DNA from: Acidobacteriota bacterium
GTDB lineage: Bacteria > Acidobacteriota > UBA6911 > RPQK01 > JACQSY01
Reading direction: 5' to 3'
Length of the DNA stretch: 44,708 nucleotides
NCBI GenBank assembly: GCA_016211085.1
Contig: JACQSY010000139.1
Location: 1-44,708, forward strand
Positions within the stretch are counted from its first letter, which is position 1. The number at the start of each line of letters is the position of its first letter. Shown here one piece after another: positions 9,398-20,133 of this stretch. The position numbers and the translations under genes are program-made. Under the pieces are notes generated by a model. It was not told the origin of the DNA and did no database searches. It worked only from the letters and a program-made list of their open reading frames with translations.

Positions 9398-10059
9398 GAT
9401 TTTCCACCGAAGTAATTAGCAAAAAGCGAGGCGAGCTGAGCACGCAGTTCGGTCAGACTCACAAAATAAGGATCGAGATCGCCCAGCTGTTCGGTCAAGT
9501 CAGCGTACGGAGAACCAAAGGAATGGAGCCAGGTTCTGAAATCATCAATACTTTCAGTGGTACGCCGACGTGAGTCGATGAAGTGATAGAAAATGCTTCC
9601 CGCTGAAACGTTGGGAATCGCCGAAGCCAGTTCGGAAGGCTCTCGGATGACGCGCCGTGTATCAAAAACCACAATTTGAGAGCGGATGAAATTAAATTGC
9701 TGGTCCGCCTTGGACCAGGGAACGTGCTCGATTTCATCCAGACGCTCTTCGATGACCTCCAGGAGCTGCTTGCGCAAGCTTTCGAGATCTGAAAAATCGG
9801 TCGGATCAATAATAGAAAGGCGCTCGGCAAGCGGCGCGTCGTTCAGGCCGTGATAAGCCCAGACCGCAAAATCGTTGTTGTACTCTGGATTATCAAAACG
9901 AGGGCGCAGGAGGCGTCCCCAAAAGTGGTAATAGATCGAACCAGTGTGAACGGTCTCCAAATGGTCTCGGAATTCCCGTAAATTTTGTGCCCTCCTGCCG
10001 GTGGCTATGGCTGCCAGTGCGCAATCTTTGAAAGCGAAAGGTGTCTTTGCGTCCGCCAC
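9394..10059 (-). CDS. DUF5752 family protein linked to TreT
   Basis: The 221-residue product matches what I recall of DUF5752 proteins, which occur beside TreT-like genes. It holds two related halves: SIYYHFWGRLLRP near residue 40 and SIFYHFIDSRRRT near 155, each followed by a DFxxW motif (NDFAVWAYHGL and DDFRTWLHSFG). This points to an internal duplication. It has no signal peptide or membrane segment. The start is GTG with no convincing ribosome site. It is translationally coupled to treT (four-base overlap), so a regulatory or accessory role in trehalose synthesis is likely but unproven. Confidence 0.7.
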   Translation of the reverse strand: MADAKTPFAFKDCALAAIATGRRAQNLREFRDHLETVHTGSIYYHFWGRLLRPRFDNPEYNNDFAVWAYHGLNDAPLAERLSIIDPTDFSDLESLRKQLLEVIEERLDEIEHVPWSKADQQFNFIRSQIVVFDTRRVIREPSELASAIPNVSAGSIFYHFIDSRRRTTESIDDFRTWLHSFGSPYADLTEQLGDLDPYFVSLTELRAQLASLFANYFGGKS

Positions 10060-10065
10060 CTTATT

Positions 10066-10071
10066 ATTATA
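10066..10071 (-). promoter_or_regulatory. Candidate -10 box for the DUF5752-treT unit
   Basis: On the - strand a perfect TATAAT lies so that transcription would begin six to eight bases downstream, at or next to the GTG start codon at 10059. No Shine-Dalgarno sequence can fit. This suggests a leaderless mRNA. The matching -35 box is not obvious. Confidence 0.4.
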
Positions 10072-10372
10072 AGACGCGAGATGCAGGGGAATAAACTTGA
10101 CTGCGCTAGAGCGTTTCTAGAGCACACTGGCACCTGAGATAATAAGAAGGCCGCAGCGAGATCCGTTGGCCCTTTAGGTGCTCCCATGAGCTGTACGAGT
10201 CAGAAGAGCAGCCGGATGGACACCTGCCGGGGCAAAATCTGTTGGCGTACGTAAGGAAGAGGTAGAGTGGTTTGGTTTTTTTCACATGGCAAAGAATTCG
10301 AAGAGAACATTCTTGCTTTTTTAGTCCCTCTTCTCCCCTTATGTGGTTATTCTGGAACCTTAAAGCAAGCAT
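10072..10372. other. Divergent intergenic region, no gene seen
   Basis: This separates the divergent DUF5752 and POT transporter genes. Besides the TATAAT box at 10066-10071 it holds a short inverted repeat (CTAGA...TCTAG, about 10110-10124) that could be an operator. I see no convincing coding frame or RNA gene. Confidence 0.4.
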
Positions 10373-11875
<1,503 letters not shown>

Positions 11876-12096
11876 AACAGGGAAGAGAACTGCCTTCCTG
11901 TGTCAAAGTGTTCCAGTGGGATTCGGGACGGGCACTTAATTTGACGATCAATGTAAGGTGCTGAGGGTGAACCAATTGGGGAAATTGTGTGCCTGTTCTG
12001 GCATTCGGCCTAGTTCTTGTAAGCATTCTGCTGGCGTTAGGGTTCTATTTGTGATTGACATTTCTGCGGCTTGATTTAACACTTTCCCCTCCCATC

Positions 12097-14724
12097 ATGT
12101 TGAGATCTGTGCTTGTCATATTGTGTGTGTTGTCTTGCCTGGCAGAGGCGCACGCTCAGGAGGCGCGGACCGAGCCTGTTCGCAAGCAAGCTCGCGCAGT
12201 GCGGGTTGACGACGGGGCTGTCAAGGTTGATGGGCACTTGGAAGAGCCGCAATGGTCTGAGACGCCGGCCGTGACCGATTTTATTCAGAAGGAGCCGACC
12301 GAAGGCGCACCTCCCACCGAGCTGATGGAGTTTCGCTTCCTTTACGACGATGAAGCTCTGTATGTGGGGGCTCGGATGCACAAAAACGTTGACTCGATCA
12401 TTCAAGCACCCATGGGACGGAGGGATCGAGGCGAGGAATCGGAACATATCCAGGTGGCTCTTGATACATTTGGCGATCGCCGCACCGCTTACGTATTCGG
12501 GGTTACTGCCTCAGGTGTGAGGCTGGACCGTTTCCATCCCAAAGATGATGAAGCCAATTTCGACGAGGGCTTTGATCCTGTCTGGAAAGCAAAGACTCAC
12601 CAGAATGAACAGGAGTGGACGGCCGAACTTTGGATTCCATTTTCGCAGCTTCGTTTCAACGAGCGCGATGAGCAAGTGTGGGGATTAAACATTCGCCGTT
12701 TCACGCCCACTCTCAATGAGGATGACTATTGGATGCCCGTGCCCAGAACAGTGACCGCATGGTCCTCACGCTTTGGAGAGCTCACGGGCATCAGGGGCCT
12801 CCCCGCAAATCGCCGTCTGGAAGTGCTTCCCTATGTCGCCGGCTCATCCACGATGATTGGCAATCGTGATCCGGCTAATCCCTTCGATGCGGGAACTAAT
12901 TTGCGAAAGTGGGGAGGCGCTGATTTGAAGATGGGAGTTGGTCCCAACCTGACGCTCGAGGCAACTTTCAATCCTGATTTTGGGCAGGTTGAAGCGGACC
13001 CAGCCGAAGTAAATCTGACAGCATTTGAGACCATATTCACCGAAAAGCGGCCCTTTTTTACCGAGGGCGCGGGTCTCTTGAACTTCACGGCCGCAAACAA
13101 TTTCTTTTACTCTCGTCGCATTGGCGCGCCTCCCCTCGGACCGGCCGTCGGAGACTTTGTAGATTATCCGCGCGAGACCACGATCATTGCTGCCGGAAAA
13201 CTCACCGGGCGTCTTCCTTCTGGAATGTCTCTTGGCATTCTTACCGCTTTGACCGACGAGGAGAGCTCCCGTGTCTTCACGCATGCATCTGGGAAGACCA
13301 AATCGGTGCGTGTGGCGCCGCGAACCAGTTATGCCCTGGCTCGTGTCCAGCAGGAATTTGGGGCCTATGGTTCCACGGTGGCCGGGATGGTCACGGCGGT
13401 AAACCGGAACTTGGAAAGCGCAGATCCTTTAGCTGCTCTGCTGGTGAGGCGCGCCTTTGGAATGGCTGTGGATTCAACGCTGAGGTTCAAAGGAGGCGAG
13501 TACGAACTGACGTCTTACGGGGGGATGACTTTGCTTGGAGGTGATTCTGCGGCCATTGCGAGAGTGCAGCGATCCAGTGCGCATTACGCTCAGCGTCCGG
13601 ATCGGGATTATGACCGGTACGATCCAACGCTCACCTCTCTTTCAGGCTACAAGATAGGCGCGGTATTTCAGCGCACGGGAGGAAAGCACTGGATTTGGAG
13701 CATTACCACCAATGAGGAATCTCCGGGCTTTGAGGCCAATGACATGGGCCGGCTTAACTCCGCAGATGGGGTCGTGTTGAATGGTGACTTGCGTTATCGC
13801 GAAACCCGGCCCGGATCGCTGTTTCGAGGCTATTGGATTGGAGTGCGCCAGAACAATGAGTGGAACCACGGCTTCGACCGCCAGGTGGGATCCTTGGAGT
13901 TTTATTCCAGCCAAACGTGGAAAAACTTTTGGAATACTCAGCTGTCGTATAGCCGGGATTTTCGCCGCCAGGACTCCCGGCTCACGCGGGGTGGGCCTCG
14001 CATGGAGGCGCCACGGGGATGGACGCTCAATTTTCAAATGCGAAATCGCACTTCGGCTCAAACCAGTTGGAGCAGCGAAATAGAAATCAGCGGCTCAGAG
14101 GACGGAGGCATGGCGCGTCAACTTGTAGGACGGCTGAAATTCCGTCCCGGACCGCGATGGCAGCTATCGGTTGACCCCACCTTGTCCAAGAATATCAATA
14201 CGCAGCAATACGTGACCACTATCGACGGCGGCAGGGCTGAGACCTACGGGAAGCGTTATGTTTTTGCAGCCATCGATCGCCACACGTACTCGATGCAGTT
14301 TCGCCTGAATTACACGTTCCGGCCCGATCTGAACCTTGATATCTATGCCGAGCCTTTTGCAGCCAGCGGGAGATATTACGACTTGGGTGAGTTGGCAAAG
14401 CCTTCCACACGGTTGCGTAGGAGCTATGGCTCTGACGGTACGACTTTGACTCGCCAGCCGGATGGTAGCTTTCGGATACGAGACGGTGATGCGTCGTTTA
14501 CCATGAAAAACCTGGACTTCAACGTGTATTCTTTCCGCTGCAATGTGGTTTTAAGGTGGGAATATCGACCGGGAAGCACGCTTTATTTTGTGTGGCAGCA
14601 GGAACGCCGTGTTTCTGAATCTGTCGGCACCCCGGTCAGTATTGTGGATCCGTTCCGCTCGCTGACCGCGCCCGGCAACAACTACTTCATCATCAAGACC
14701 TCGTTTTGGGTTCCCTTCAGCTGA
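12097..14724 (+). CDS. DUF5916 protein with N-terminal CBM9-like domain
   Basis: The product has 875 residues with a clear signal peptide ending AEAHAQ. A CBM9-like beta-sandwich follows (VDGHLEEPQWSETPAV near residue 45, then LYVGARMHKN). The DUF5916 body contains the signatures FTEKRPFFTEGAGLLNF near 316 and FFYSRRIGAPP near 337. The C-terminal half is rich in alternating aromatic strands and ends in FWVPFS, like an outer-membrane beta-barrel. Such proteins are common in Acidobacteriota, Gemmatimonadota and Bacteroidota; function is unknown, with glycan binding or transport suggested. ATG 12097 is chosen because it starts the signal peptide; TTG 12055 is upstream in frame. Confidence 0.8.
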   Translation: MLRSVLVILCVLSCLAEAHAQEARTEPVRKQARAVRVDDGAVKVDGHLEEPQWSETPAVTDFIQKEPTEGAPPTELMEFRFLYDDEALYVGARMHKNVDSIIQAPMGRRDRGEESEHIQVALDTFGDRRTAYVFGVTASGVRLDRFHPKDDEANFDEGFDPVWKAKTHQNEQEWTAELWIPFSQLRFNERDEQVWGLNIRRFTPTLNEDDYWMPVPRTVTAWSSRFGELTGIRGLPANRRLEVLPYVAGSSTMIGNRDPANPFDAGTNLRKWGGADLKMGVGPNLTLEATFNPDFGQVEADPAEVNLTAFETIFTEKRPFFTEGAGLLNFTAANNFFYSRRIGAPPLGPAVGDFVDYPRETTIIAAGKLTGRLPSGMSLGILTALTDEESSRVFTHASGKTKSVRVAPRTSYALARVQQEFGAYGSTVAGMVTAVNRNLESADPLAALLVRRAFGMAVDSTLRFKGGEYELTSYGGMTLLGGDSAAIARVQRSSAHYAQRPDRDYDRYDPTLTSLSGYKIGAVFQRTGGKHWIWSITTNEESPGFEANDMGRLNSADGVVLNGDLRYRETRPGSLFRGYWIGVRQNNEWNHGFDRQVGSLEFYSSQTWKNFWNTQLSYSRDFRRQDSRLTRGGPRMEAPRGWTLNFQMRNRTSAQTSWSSEIEISGSEDGGMARQLVGRLKFRPGPRWQLSVDPTLSKNINTQQYVTTIDGGRAETYGKRYVFAAIDRHTYSMQFRLNYTFRPDLNLDIYAEPFAASGRYYDLGELAKPSTRLRRSYGSDGTTLTRQPDGSFRIRDGDASFTMKNLDFNVYSFRCNVVLRWEYRPGSTLYFVWQQERRVSESVGTPVSIVDPFRSLTAPGNNYFIIKTSFWVPFS

Positions 14725-14826
14725 CCCGGTGAAGATGCCGATCCATCTGCCAACATCGGGAATTAGGTGCCAGACGTCATGGCGAATGCAGCTTCCATAG
14801 AAGTTTAGAGATCGATTGCGAGCGTG

Positions 14827-15426
14827 TCACGATTTTTCGCCTAAGCGAGCGGCCAGGTCCAGTCCTAGCTCCATGGCACGCCGGTTTAACTCGAGGTATT
14901 TTTGCGGCACTCGCGCTTCGATGGCGCGCCACAAGGCGTCGTGTGTGACGATACCAGTCAAGGTGGCCATGACCGAAAGGGCAATGATGTTCGAGAGCAC
15001 CACGTTTCCCATTTCACCCTTGGCTATCTCAACAAAAGGGACCCGGTACACCAGGTGCCGGTTGCTAGGGACGCGAGGAACGAGGTTTGCATCCACCAAT
15101 ACGATGGCGTCCCCAGCCAAATCCGTACCGTACTTGTCAAAAGACATTTGTGCGAGGCAAAGGAAGAAGTCAATATCGGTGGCTCGAGGATAAACAATTT
15201 CTTTGTTGCTGATGATGACATCCACTTTGGTGGGACCACCGCGTACCCGAGAGCCGTAGGTGGGACTCTGCACGGCGAAGCGCCCCTCATGCAGAATGGC
15301 TGCTTCCGCCAGGATAGCGCCTCCCATGACGACCCCCTGCCCCCCCTCTCCGCTGAGTCGTGCCTCAAATCGATACTTGTTCCGGAATGCTGTCGCGTCA
15401 ATTCCGGATAGCGGCGGCTTTCTCAT
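14827..15426 (-). CDS. korC: 2-oxoacid:ferredoxin oxidoreductase, gamma subunit (KorC-like)
   Basis: The gamma domain of a 2-oxoacid:ferredoxin oxidoreductase is needed for CoA-dependent oxidative decarboxylation. The product of about 199 residues has GEGGQGVVMGGAILAEA near residue 28, then SPTYGSRVRGGPTKVDVIIS and a Rossmann-like repeat, typical of KorC/PorG. It is the last gene of an eight-gene - strand operon and overlaps the end of korB. The start is uncertain: ATG 15426 is used, but ATG 15462 and downstream starts are possible because no clear ribosome site is present. Confidence 0.85.
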   Translation of the reverse strand: MRKPPLSGIDATAFRNKYRFEARLSGEGGQGVVMGGAILAEAAILHEGRFAVQSPTYGSRVRGGPTKVDVIISNKEIVYPRATDIDFFLCLAQMSFDKYGTDLAGDAIVLVDANLVPRVPSNRHLVYRVPFVEIAKGEMGNVVLSNIIALSVMATLTGIVTHDALWRAIEARVPQKYLELNRRAMELGLDLAARLGEKS

Positions 15427-16321
15427 AATAGTTGGCCACGTATTCGGGGCGAGTTTCCACATGATGCAGGACCCCCACCACTACACGACCTTTTAACTGT
15501 TCCTCATCCATGTACCTGGCGATGTCATGGGAAACGGTCTGGCGGCTGATCCAGGCAATAAGCTCCTCTGGTTTGCCACTGACATTGCGACGGCCAAAGT
15601 TGATGTGGCAATTGGAGAGAGCCTCGACCACGGACATCCCTGAATGAGCAAGGCCGCCTTTGATCATTTCCGTCACGTGGCGAGGATTGGATACAGCCGA
15701 GCGTGCAACATAGGTCGCGCCTGCGGCAATCGCGACGTTAACTGTATCGAAAGTGGGCTCAAGGCTCCCGTCGGGAGAAGTCTCTGCGTAAGATCCCACG
15801 GGGGTGGTGGGTGAAAACTGGCCTCCGGTCAACCCATATATAAAGTTGTTGATGATGATCAACGTCGAGTCGATGTTGCGGCGACATGCGTGAAGGAAAT
15901 GGTTGCCGCCGATAGCAAGCGCATCGCCATCGCCAGTGACAATGATGACGTGCGCGTCAGGCTTGGCCAGCTTCAAGCCGGTTGCAAACGGGAGAGTCCG
16001 GCCATGGGGCGTGTGCAGAGTGTTAAAGTCGAGGTAACTCGACATGCGCCCGGAGCAACCAATGCCGGAAACGATCGCGACTTTGTTTTTATCCCATTGC
16101 AACTCGTTGACGGCGCGGATGAGCGCTTTCATCACCAGGCCCGCCCCGCATCCGGAGCACCACTGAGTGGGCATCTTGTCATTGCGCAGGTAATCAGGGT
16201 AGTCGACTCTTCGATTGTCCCAGGGCGCCGCTGTGCAGGAAGCCTCTTCAGCAGAAAAATTTGTGCACGGCTGCAGTGGGCATTCTCTCCGGATGTTCTC
16301 AATTTTAGTAGGACGAGACAT
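15398..16321 (-). CDS. korB: 2-oxoglutarate:ferredoxin oxidoreductase-type beta subunit (KorB)
   Basis: This is the thiamine-diphosphate-binding subunit. The 307 residues show QWCSGCGAGLVMKAL near 53, the GIGCSGRM loop, and the TPP motif GDGDALAIGGNHFLHACRRN with NNFIYGLTGGQFSPTTP following, the pattern of the KorB branch rather than PorB. The ATG abuts the korA stop (TAG-ATG). KorB with KorA fixes the substrate class as 2-oxoglutarate or a related 2-oxoacid; the exact substrate is inferred. Confidence 0.88.
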   Translation of the reverse strand: MSRPTKIENIRRECPLQPCTNFSAEEASCTAAPWDNRRVDYPDYLRNDKMPTQWCSGCGAGLVMKALIRAVNELQWDKNKVAIVSGIGCSGRMSSYLDFNTLHTPHGRTLPFATGLKLAKPDAHVIIVTGDGDALAIGGNHFLHACRRNIDSTLIIINNFIYGLTGGQFSPTTPVGSYAETSPDGSLEPTFDTVNVAIAAGATYVARSAVSNPRHVTEMIKGGLAHSGMSVVEALSNCHINFGRRNVSGKPEELIAWISRQTVSHDIARYMDEEQLKGRVVVGVLHHVETRPEYVANYYEKAAAIRN

Positions 16322-17485
16322 CTATTTTCTCTCCATGTACCGGAGGGCGGTAAGAATCCCGGAGGGAGGAATCGGTTGGCCGTTTGCCTGGTTTAAAGGC
16401 ACGACCGGCGTGGAACCGGCGACTCGTTCGACTTCGCCAACTATTTGGCCTAAATTCATCTCCGGCACTAACAAGCCCTTGACGTGGGACGCCAGATGCG
16501 CCACCTGTTTCCCCGGAAAAGGCCACAGAGTGACAGGGCGGAAAACACCTACCTTCATTCCTTCTTCCCGTGCTTGCTCGACCGCGACGCGGGCGGAGCG
16601 GGCAACCGAACCGTAGGCAACTATGGCGATATCGGCATCTTCCAGATGCGTCTCCTCGTACTTGATGATTCCGTTCAGATTATCTGTGATCTTTGCGTCA
16701 AGCCGCCTCATGAGCGCCTCGGTGATCTCAGGGTCTTCAGTGGGGAAGCCCGTTAAATCGTGGGTCAATCCGGTCACGTGGTAGCGATAACCTGTAAAAA
16801 AATTGGCCATCGGCGGCACGTGGCTGCCACTGGTTGCGTAGGGCAAATATGCTTCAGGTGGGACCTGGGGTGCCACCCGGTTGAAAATCTCCAGCTCAGA
16901 AGGGTCGGGTAATTCTACACGCTCACTCATGTGACCCAGAATTTCATCCAGTAACAAAATAACCGGAGCCCGATACTCCTCGGCCAGGTTAAAAGCTCGG
17001 ACAGTCTCCCAGTAAGTTTCGGTGAGATTCGATGGTGCCAGGGCGATAATCGAGTGATCCCCGTGAGTGCCCCACCGAGCCTGCATGACATCACCTTGTG
17101 AAGGCAGAGTGGGGAGGCCGGTACTGGGACCACCCCGCATCACGTTGACAATCACACAGGGCACTTCGGCCATACAAGCGAAACCGATGTTTTCCAGCTT
17201 TAGGGAAAAGCCCGGACCCGAAGTGGCGGTCATCGCCTTAAGGCCGGCCAGAGAAGCGCCAATCACCGCTCCCATGCTGGCAATCTCATCCTCCATCTGG
17301 ATGAAGACCCCTCCGACACGGGGCAGGAGATGAGACATATCGGCGGCGATTTCGGACGAAGGTGTAATCGGATAACCCGCATAAAATCGACACCCCGCGT
17401 CTATGGCTGCCTTGGCCACTACGGAATTGCCGGAGAGTGAAACGATTCTCGGTCTCGATTCTTGATTCACCTTCAATAACCCCAC
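16322..17485 (-). CDS. korA: 2-oxoglutarate:ferredoxin oxidoreductase-type alpha subunit (KorA)
   Basis: The 387-residue alpha subunit carries the pyrimidine-binding TPP domain. Visible motifs are AGYPITPSSEIAADM near 35, ATSGPGFSLKLENIGFA near 87 and RGGPSTGLPT near 118. A transketolase C-terminal-like domain follows, with VAYGSVARSAR near 290 and FRPVTLWPFPG near 314. GTG 17485 overlaps the end of porB by 13 bases; GTG 17470 is an alternative. It sits directly upstream of korB in one operon with a POR-type set. Confidence 0.88.
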   Translation of the reverse strand: MGLLKVNQESRPRIVSLSGNSVVAKAAIDAGCRFYAGYPITPSSEIAADMSHLLPRVGGVFIQMEDEIASMGAVIGASLAGLKAMTATSGPGFSLKLENIGFACMAEVPCVIVNVMRGGPSTGLPTLPSQGDVMQARWGTHGDHSIIALAPSNLTETYWETVRAFNLAEEYRAPVILLLDEILGHMSERVELPDPSELEIFNRVAPQVPPEAYLPYATSGSHVPPMANFFTGYRYHVTGLTHDLTGFPTEDPEITEALMRRLDAKITDNLNGIIKYEETHLEDADIAIVAYGSVARSARVAVEQAREEGMKVGVFRPVTLWPFPGKQVAHLASHVKGLLVPEMNLGQIVGEVERVAGSTPVVPLNQANGQPIPPSGILTALRYMERK

Positions 17486-18450
17486 CGATCGCTGTCGGCG
17501 GGTCCTGCGAAAGATGGAACGGCTGATCCCGCGCGCTCCAGGATCTTTTGCCAGTTTTGATCGACCCCGGATTGGATCTGATCAATCAAGTTCTGGTGAT
17601 CGCTCTGAAAGAGGTGCCGGAACCGTCCTTGTAGCTTGAGCCATTCCACGACCGGCTTCTTCTCGAGAGGAAGATAGGTGAGTGAGAATTGACCTTTAGC
17701 GATTTCAAAGAGGGGCCACATGCAGGTGTCCACGGCTAAGCGGGCCAGCACGAGACTGTCGGTTGGTTCGCTTGCCCATCCCAGGGGGCAGGGACTTAGA
17801 ACATTAAGAAAAGCAGGCCCTTTAGTTTGAAAGGCTCGTCTAGCCTTATGCATCAAGTCCATGTAATAACCAGGCGAAGACTGCGCAACATAGGGAATGC
17901 CGTGCGCTTCCGCAATGGCTGTCATGTCTTTTCGCAGCTCAGCCTTTCCCGAGGTTAGATTTCCGGCGGGACTGGTCGATGTGTTGGCGCCCAAAGGTGT
18001 GGCACTTGAGCGTTGCACCCCTGTATTCATATAAGCGCCATTGTCGTAGCAGACGTAGACTAGGTCATGTCCCCTTTCCATCACCCCGGATAGGCTTTGC
18101 AGGCCGATGTCATAGGTTCCTCCATCGCCGCCGAAGGCTACAAACTTGATTTCGCGCGCAGGAATCTCGCCACGTTTGCGCAGCGCTCGGTATGCCGACT
18201 CAACACCGCTCAAGGTGGCTGCCACATTTGCAAAAGCGTTATGGATCCAGGACACATTCCAGGAGGTGACTGGGTAAACTCCCGTACAAACTTCCAGACA
18301 GCCGGTTGCGTTGGCAACCACCACGGGATCTTCAACGGACATGATCACCTGGCGCACGATAACGCCGGCCGCACAGCCGGCGCACAGACTGTGTCCGCTA
18401 GCCATCGGTTCGCTGTGCTTAGAAGCAAGAAGAAGTTCCGGGTTTGGCAT
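17473..18450 (-). CDS. porB: Pyruvate:ferredoxin oxidoreductase-type beta subunit (PorB)
   Basis: The 325 residues bind TPP and a [4Fe-4S] cluster. Motifs are HSLCAGCAAGVIVRQ near residue 20, NATGCLEVCTGVYP near 48, the TPP loop FGGDGGTYDIGLQSLSG near 107, and the PorB-typical CYDNGAYMNTGVQRS near 134. These fit the PorB branch (pyruvate or related 2-oxoacids such as branched-chain ones). It lies 16 bases after porA and overlaps korA. All conserved cysteines of the N-terminal pair are present. Confidence 0.88.
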   Translation of the reverse strand: MPNPELLLASKHSEPMASGHSLCAGCAAGVIVRQVIMSVEDPVVVANATGCLEVCTGVYPVTSWNVSWIHNAFANVAATLSGVESAYRALRKRGEIPAREIKFVAFGGDGGTYDIGLQSLSGVMERGHDLVYVCYDNGAYMNTGVQRSSATPLGANTSTSPAGNLTSGKAELRKDMTAIAEAHGIPYVAQSSPGYYMDLMHKARRAFQTKGPAFLNVLSPCPLGWASEPTDSLVLARLAVDTCMWPLFEIAKGQFSLTYLPLEKKPVVEWLKLQGRFRHLFQSDHQNLIDQIQSGVDQNWQKILERAGSAVPSFAGPADSDRWGY

Positions 18451-18466
18451 GAATGTGATTTCCCTT

Positions 18467-19801
18467 CTAGCTCTGGCCTACCGGCATCTTGAACGCCTGT
18501 TGATCTCTCCAGTTAGGCAGGGGCTCTCCGCGCAGCCCAACCAGCCGGATGGCAGGCACTGACTCATTCCCAGCCCGCAACGAGTCCAGCTCAGAGAAGA
18601 TGGTTCGCACGTCGGCCGCACGCAATTCTCTCCCTCCAAGGCCATAGATGCGATTAATCACGTGAGGAGCGCCGCCACGATACTCGTAAAGAGATGAGCG
18701 GATCTCCTGAAACACCGGCGCGCCCACCGCTCCAGGGGCATAAGAGCGATCCATCACCGCCACGGCGCGTAGCGGCAGCAAATGCTTGACGATTTGCTCA
18801 TCCGGGAAAGGCCGTACGAAGCGGATCCGCAAGACTCCCGCCTTTTTTCCGGAGGCTCGAAGCTCGTCGACCACATTTTTGACCCGGCCTGCTTCCGAGC
18901 CCAGGATGACGATAGCGACTTCGGCGTCCTCCATCCGATAAGGATCCAATAGACCGTAATGCCTGCCAAAACAACGCCCGAATTCCGCTCCGACTTCTTC
19001 AATGACCTGGAGTGCTCTTTCCATCCCGGCCTGCTGGCGCATCTTGTGTTCCATGTAAAACTCGGGAGGATCTCCCAGGCCGTAGCTGACGGGGCGGTCG
19101 GGGTTGAGCAATGTGTATTCCGTCCGATAGGGTCTCACAAAGTTCCTGATGGCTTCATCATTCTCGAGAAAGATGTTTTCACTGGTGTGCGTGAGTACAA
19201 ACCCATCGAGACAGACCATTACCGGCAAGCGCACTCTACGGTCTTCGCCAATGCGAAAGGCTTGCACAATGTTGTCGTAGGTTTCTTGCACGCTTTCGCT
19301 GTGGAACTGGAGCCATCCGGAGTCCCGGGCACCCATAGCTTCGCCATGGTCGGAAAAGCCGTTGATAGGCGCGCTCAGGGCGCGATTGCCCACCGCCAAT
19401 ACCATGGGAAGCTGTGAACCGGCGGCGATATAAAGCATCTCCCACATGAAAGCCAGGCCTTGCGACGAGGTAGCCGAAGCCACTCGCGCCCCCGCCGCCG
19501 CGGCGCCCACTGCCACACTCAGAGCGCTGTGTTCACTTTCCACCGCCACCAATTCGCATTGCATTTCTCCGTTGGCGATAAACGAGGCGACCATTTCCAT
19601 GATCTTCGTGGAGGGAGTGATGGGGTAGCCCGGGAAAACGTGAGGATCAACCTGACGCAATGCGTGGGCCACCGCCATGTTGCCGCTCAGCACCACTTCT
19701 TTCCTGGAGCGATCTGAATCAGCGCGATCCTGGGGTACTGATTGGGTCGACATGCCTCTAACCTCGTTTTTAGTTTTTGATCGGCGGCGGCTAGCGGTCA
19801 T
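18467..19801 (-). CDS. porA: Pyruvate:ferredoxin oxidoreductase-type alpha subunit (PorA)
   Basis: This is the alpha subunit of the POR complex. After a polar N-terminus the family domain begins at VLSGNMAVAHALRQV, with FPGYPITPSTKIMEMV near residue 56, ATSSQGLAFMWEML near 108, and a transketolase C-terminal domain with VILGSEAGRVKNVVDEL near 297 and RIRFVRPFPDEQI near 322. The ATG at 19801 overlaps the porD stop (ATGA) and has GAGGGA upstream; ATG 19753 with GAGGT is also credible. Confidence 0.88.
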   Translation of the reverse strand: MTASRRRSKTKNEVRGMSTQSVPQDRADSDRSRKEVVLSGNMAVAHALRQVDPHVFPGYPITPSTKIMEMVASFIANGEMQCELVAVESEHSALSVAVGAAAAGARVASATSSQGLAFMWEMLYIAAGSQLPMVLAVGNRALSAPINGFSDHGEAMGARDSGWLQFHSESVQETYDNIVQAFRIGEDRRVRLPVMVCLDGFVLTHTSENIFLENDEAIRNFVRPYRTEYTLLNPDRPVSYGLGDPPEFYMEHKMRQQAGMERALQVIEEVGAEFGRCFGRHYGLLDPYRMEDAEVAIVILGSEAGRVKNVVDELRASGKKAGVLRIRFVRPFPDEQIVKHLLPLRAVAVMDRSYAPGAVGAPVFQEIRSSLYEYRGGAPHVINRIYGLGGRELRAADVRTIFSELDSLRAGNESVPAIRLVGLRGEPLPNWRDQQAFKMPVGQS

Positions 19802-20133
19802 CTAAAGCGTCCCTCATCGATTAAAACGATGGCATTCACCATAGGGGGACACTCACGGGAACAGATGCCGCAACCTTTGCAGTGGTCATAGTCAATACCT
19901 ATGACTTTGCCGTCGGAGAGGATAAAGCAAGCATCCGGACAAGAAATCCAGCAGTGCAGGCATTGCACGCACAGCTTCAGATCCAGCAGAGGGCGCCGCC
20001 CGCCGCCGCGCCAAAATCCCGTTTTCCTGTGCACCGAATTGCCGGCTTGGTCCAGGACGCTGCCGGGAAGCATCTCTTGCCATGGGGGCAATTCTGCATC
20101 TGGTTTCTCCGTTGAAAAGCCACCACTAGACAT
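19798..20133 (-). CDS. porD: 2-oxoacid:ferredoxin oxidoreductase delta subunit, 2x[4Fe-4S] (PorD)
   Basis: PorD is the small ferredoxin-like subunit that passes electrons from PorB to soluble ferredoxin. The product has 111 residues with two cluster motifs: CVQCLHCWISCP and CKGCGICSRECP, each the classic C-x2-C-x2-C-x3-C-P. The ATG at 20133 is preferred because AGGAGGTTTCCT precedes it; the upstream ATG at 20148 overlaps that ribosome site. It overlaps porG slightly at its 5' end and porA at its 3' end. Confidence 0.87.
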   Translation of the reverse strand: MSSGGFSTEKPDAELPPWQEMLPGSVLDQAGNSVHRKTGFWRGGGRRPLLDLKLCVQCLHCWISCPDACFILSDGKVIGIDYDHCKGCGICSRECPPMVNAIVLIDEGRFR

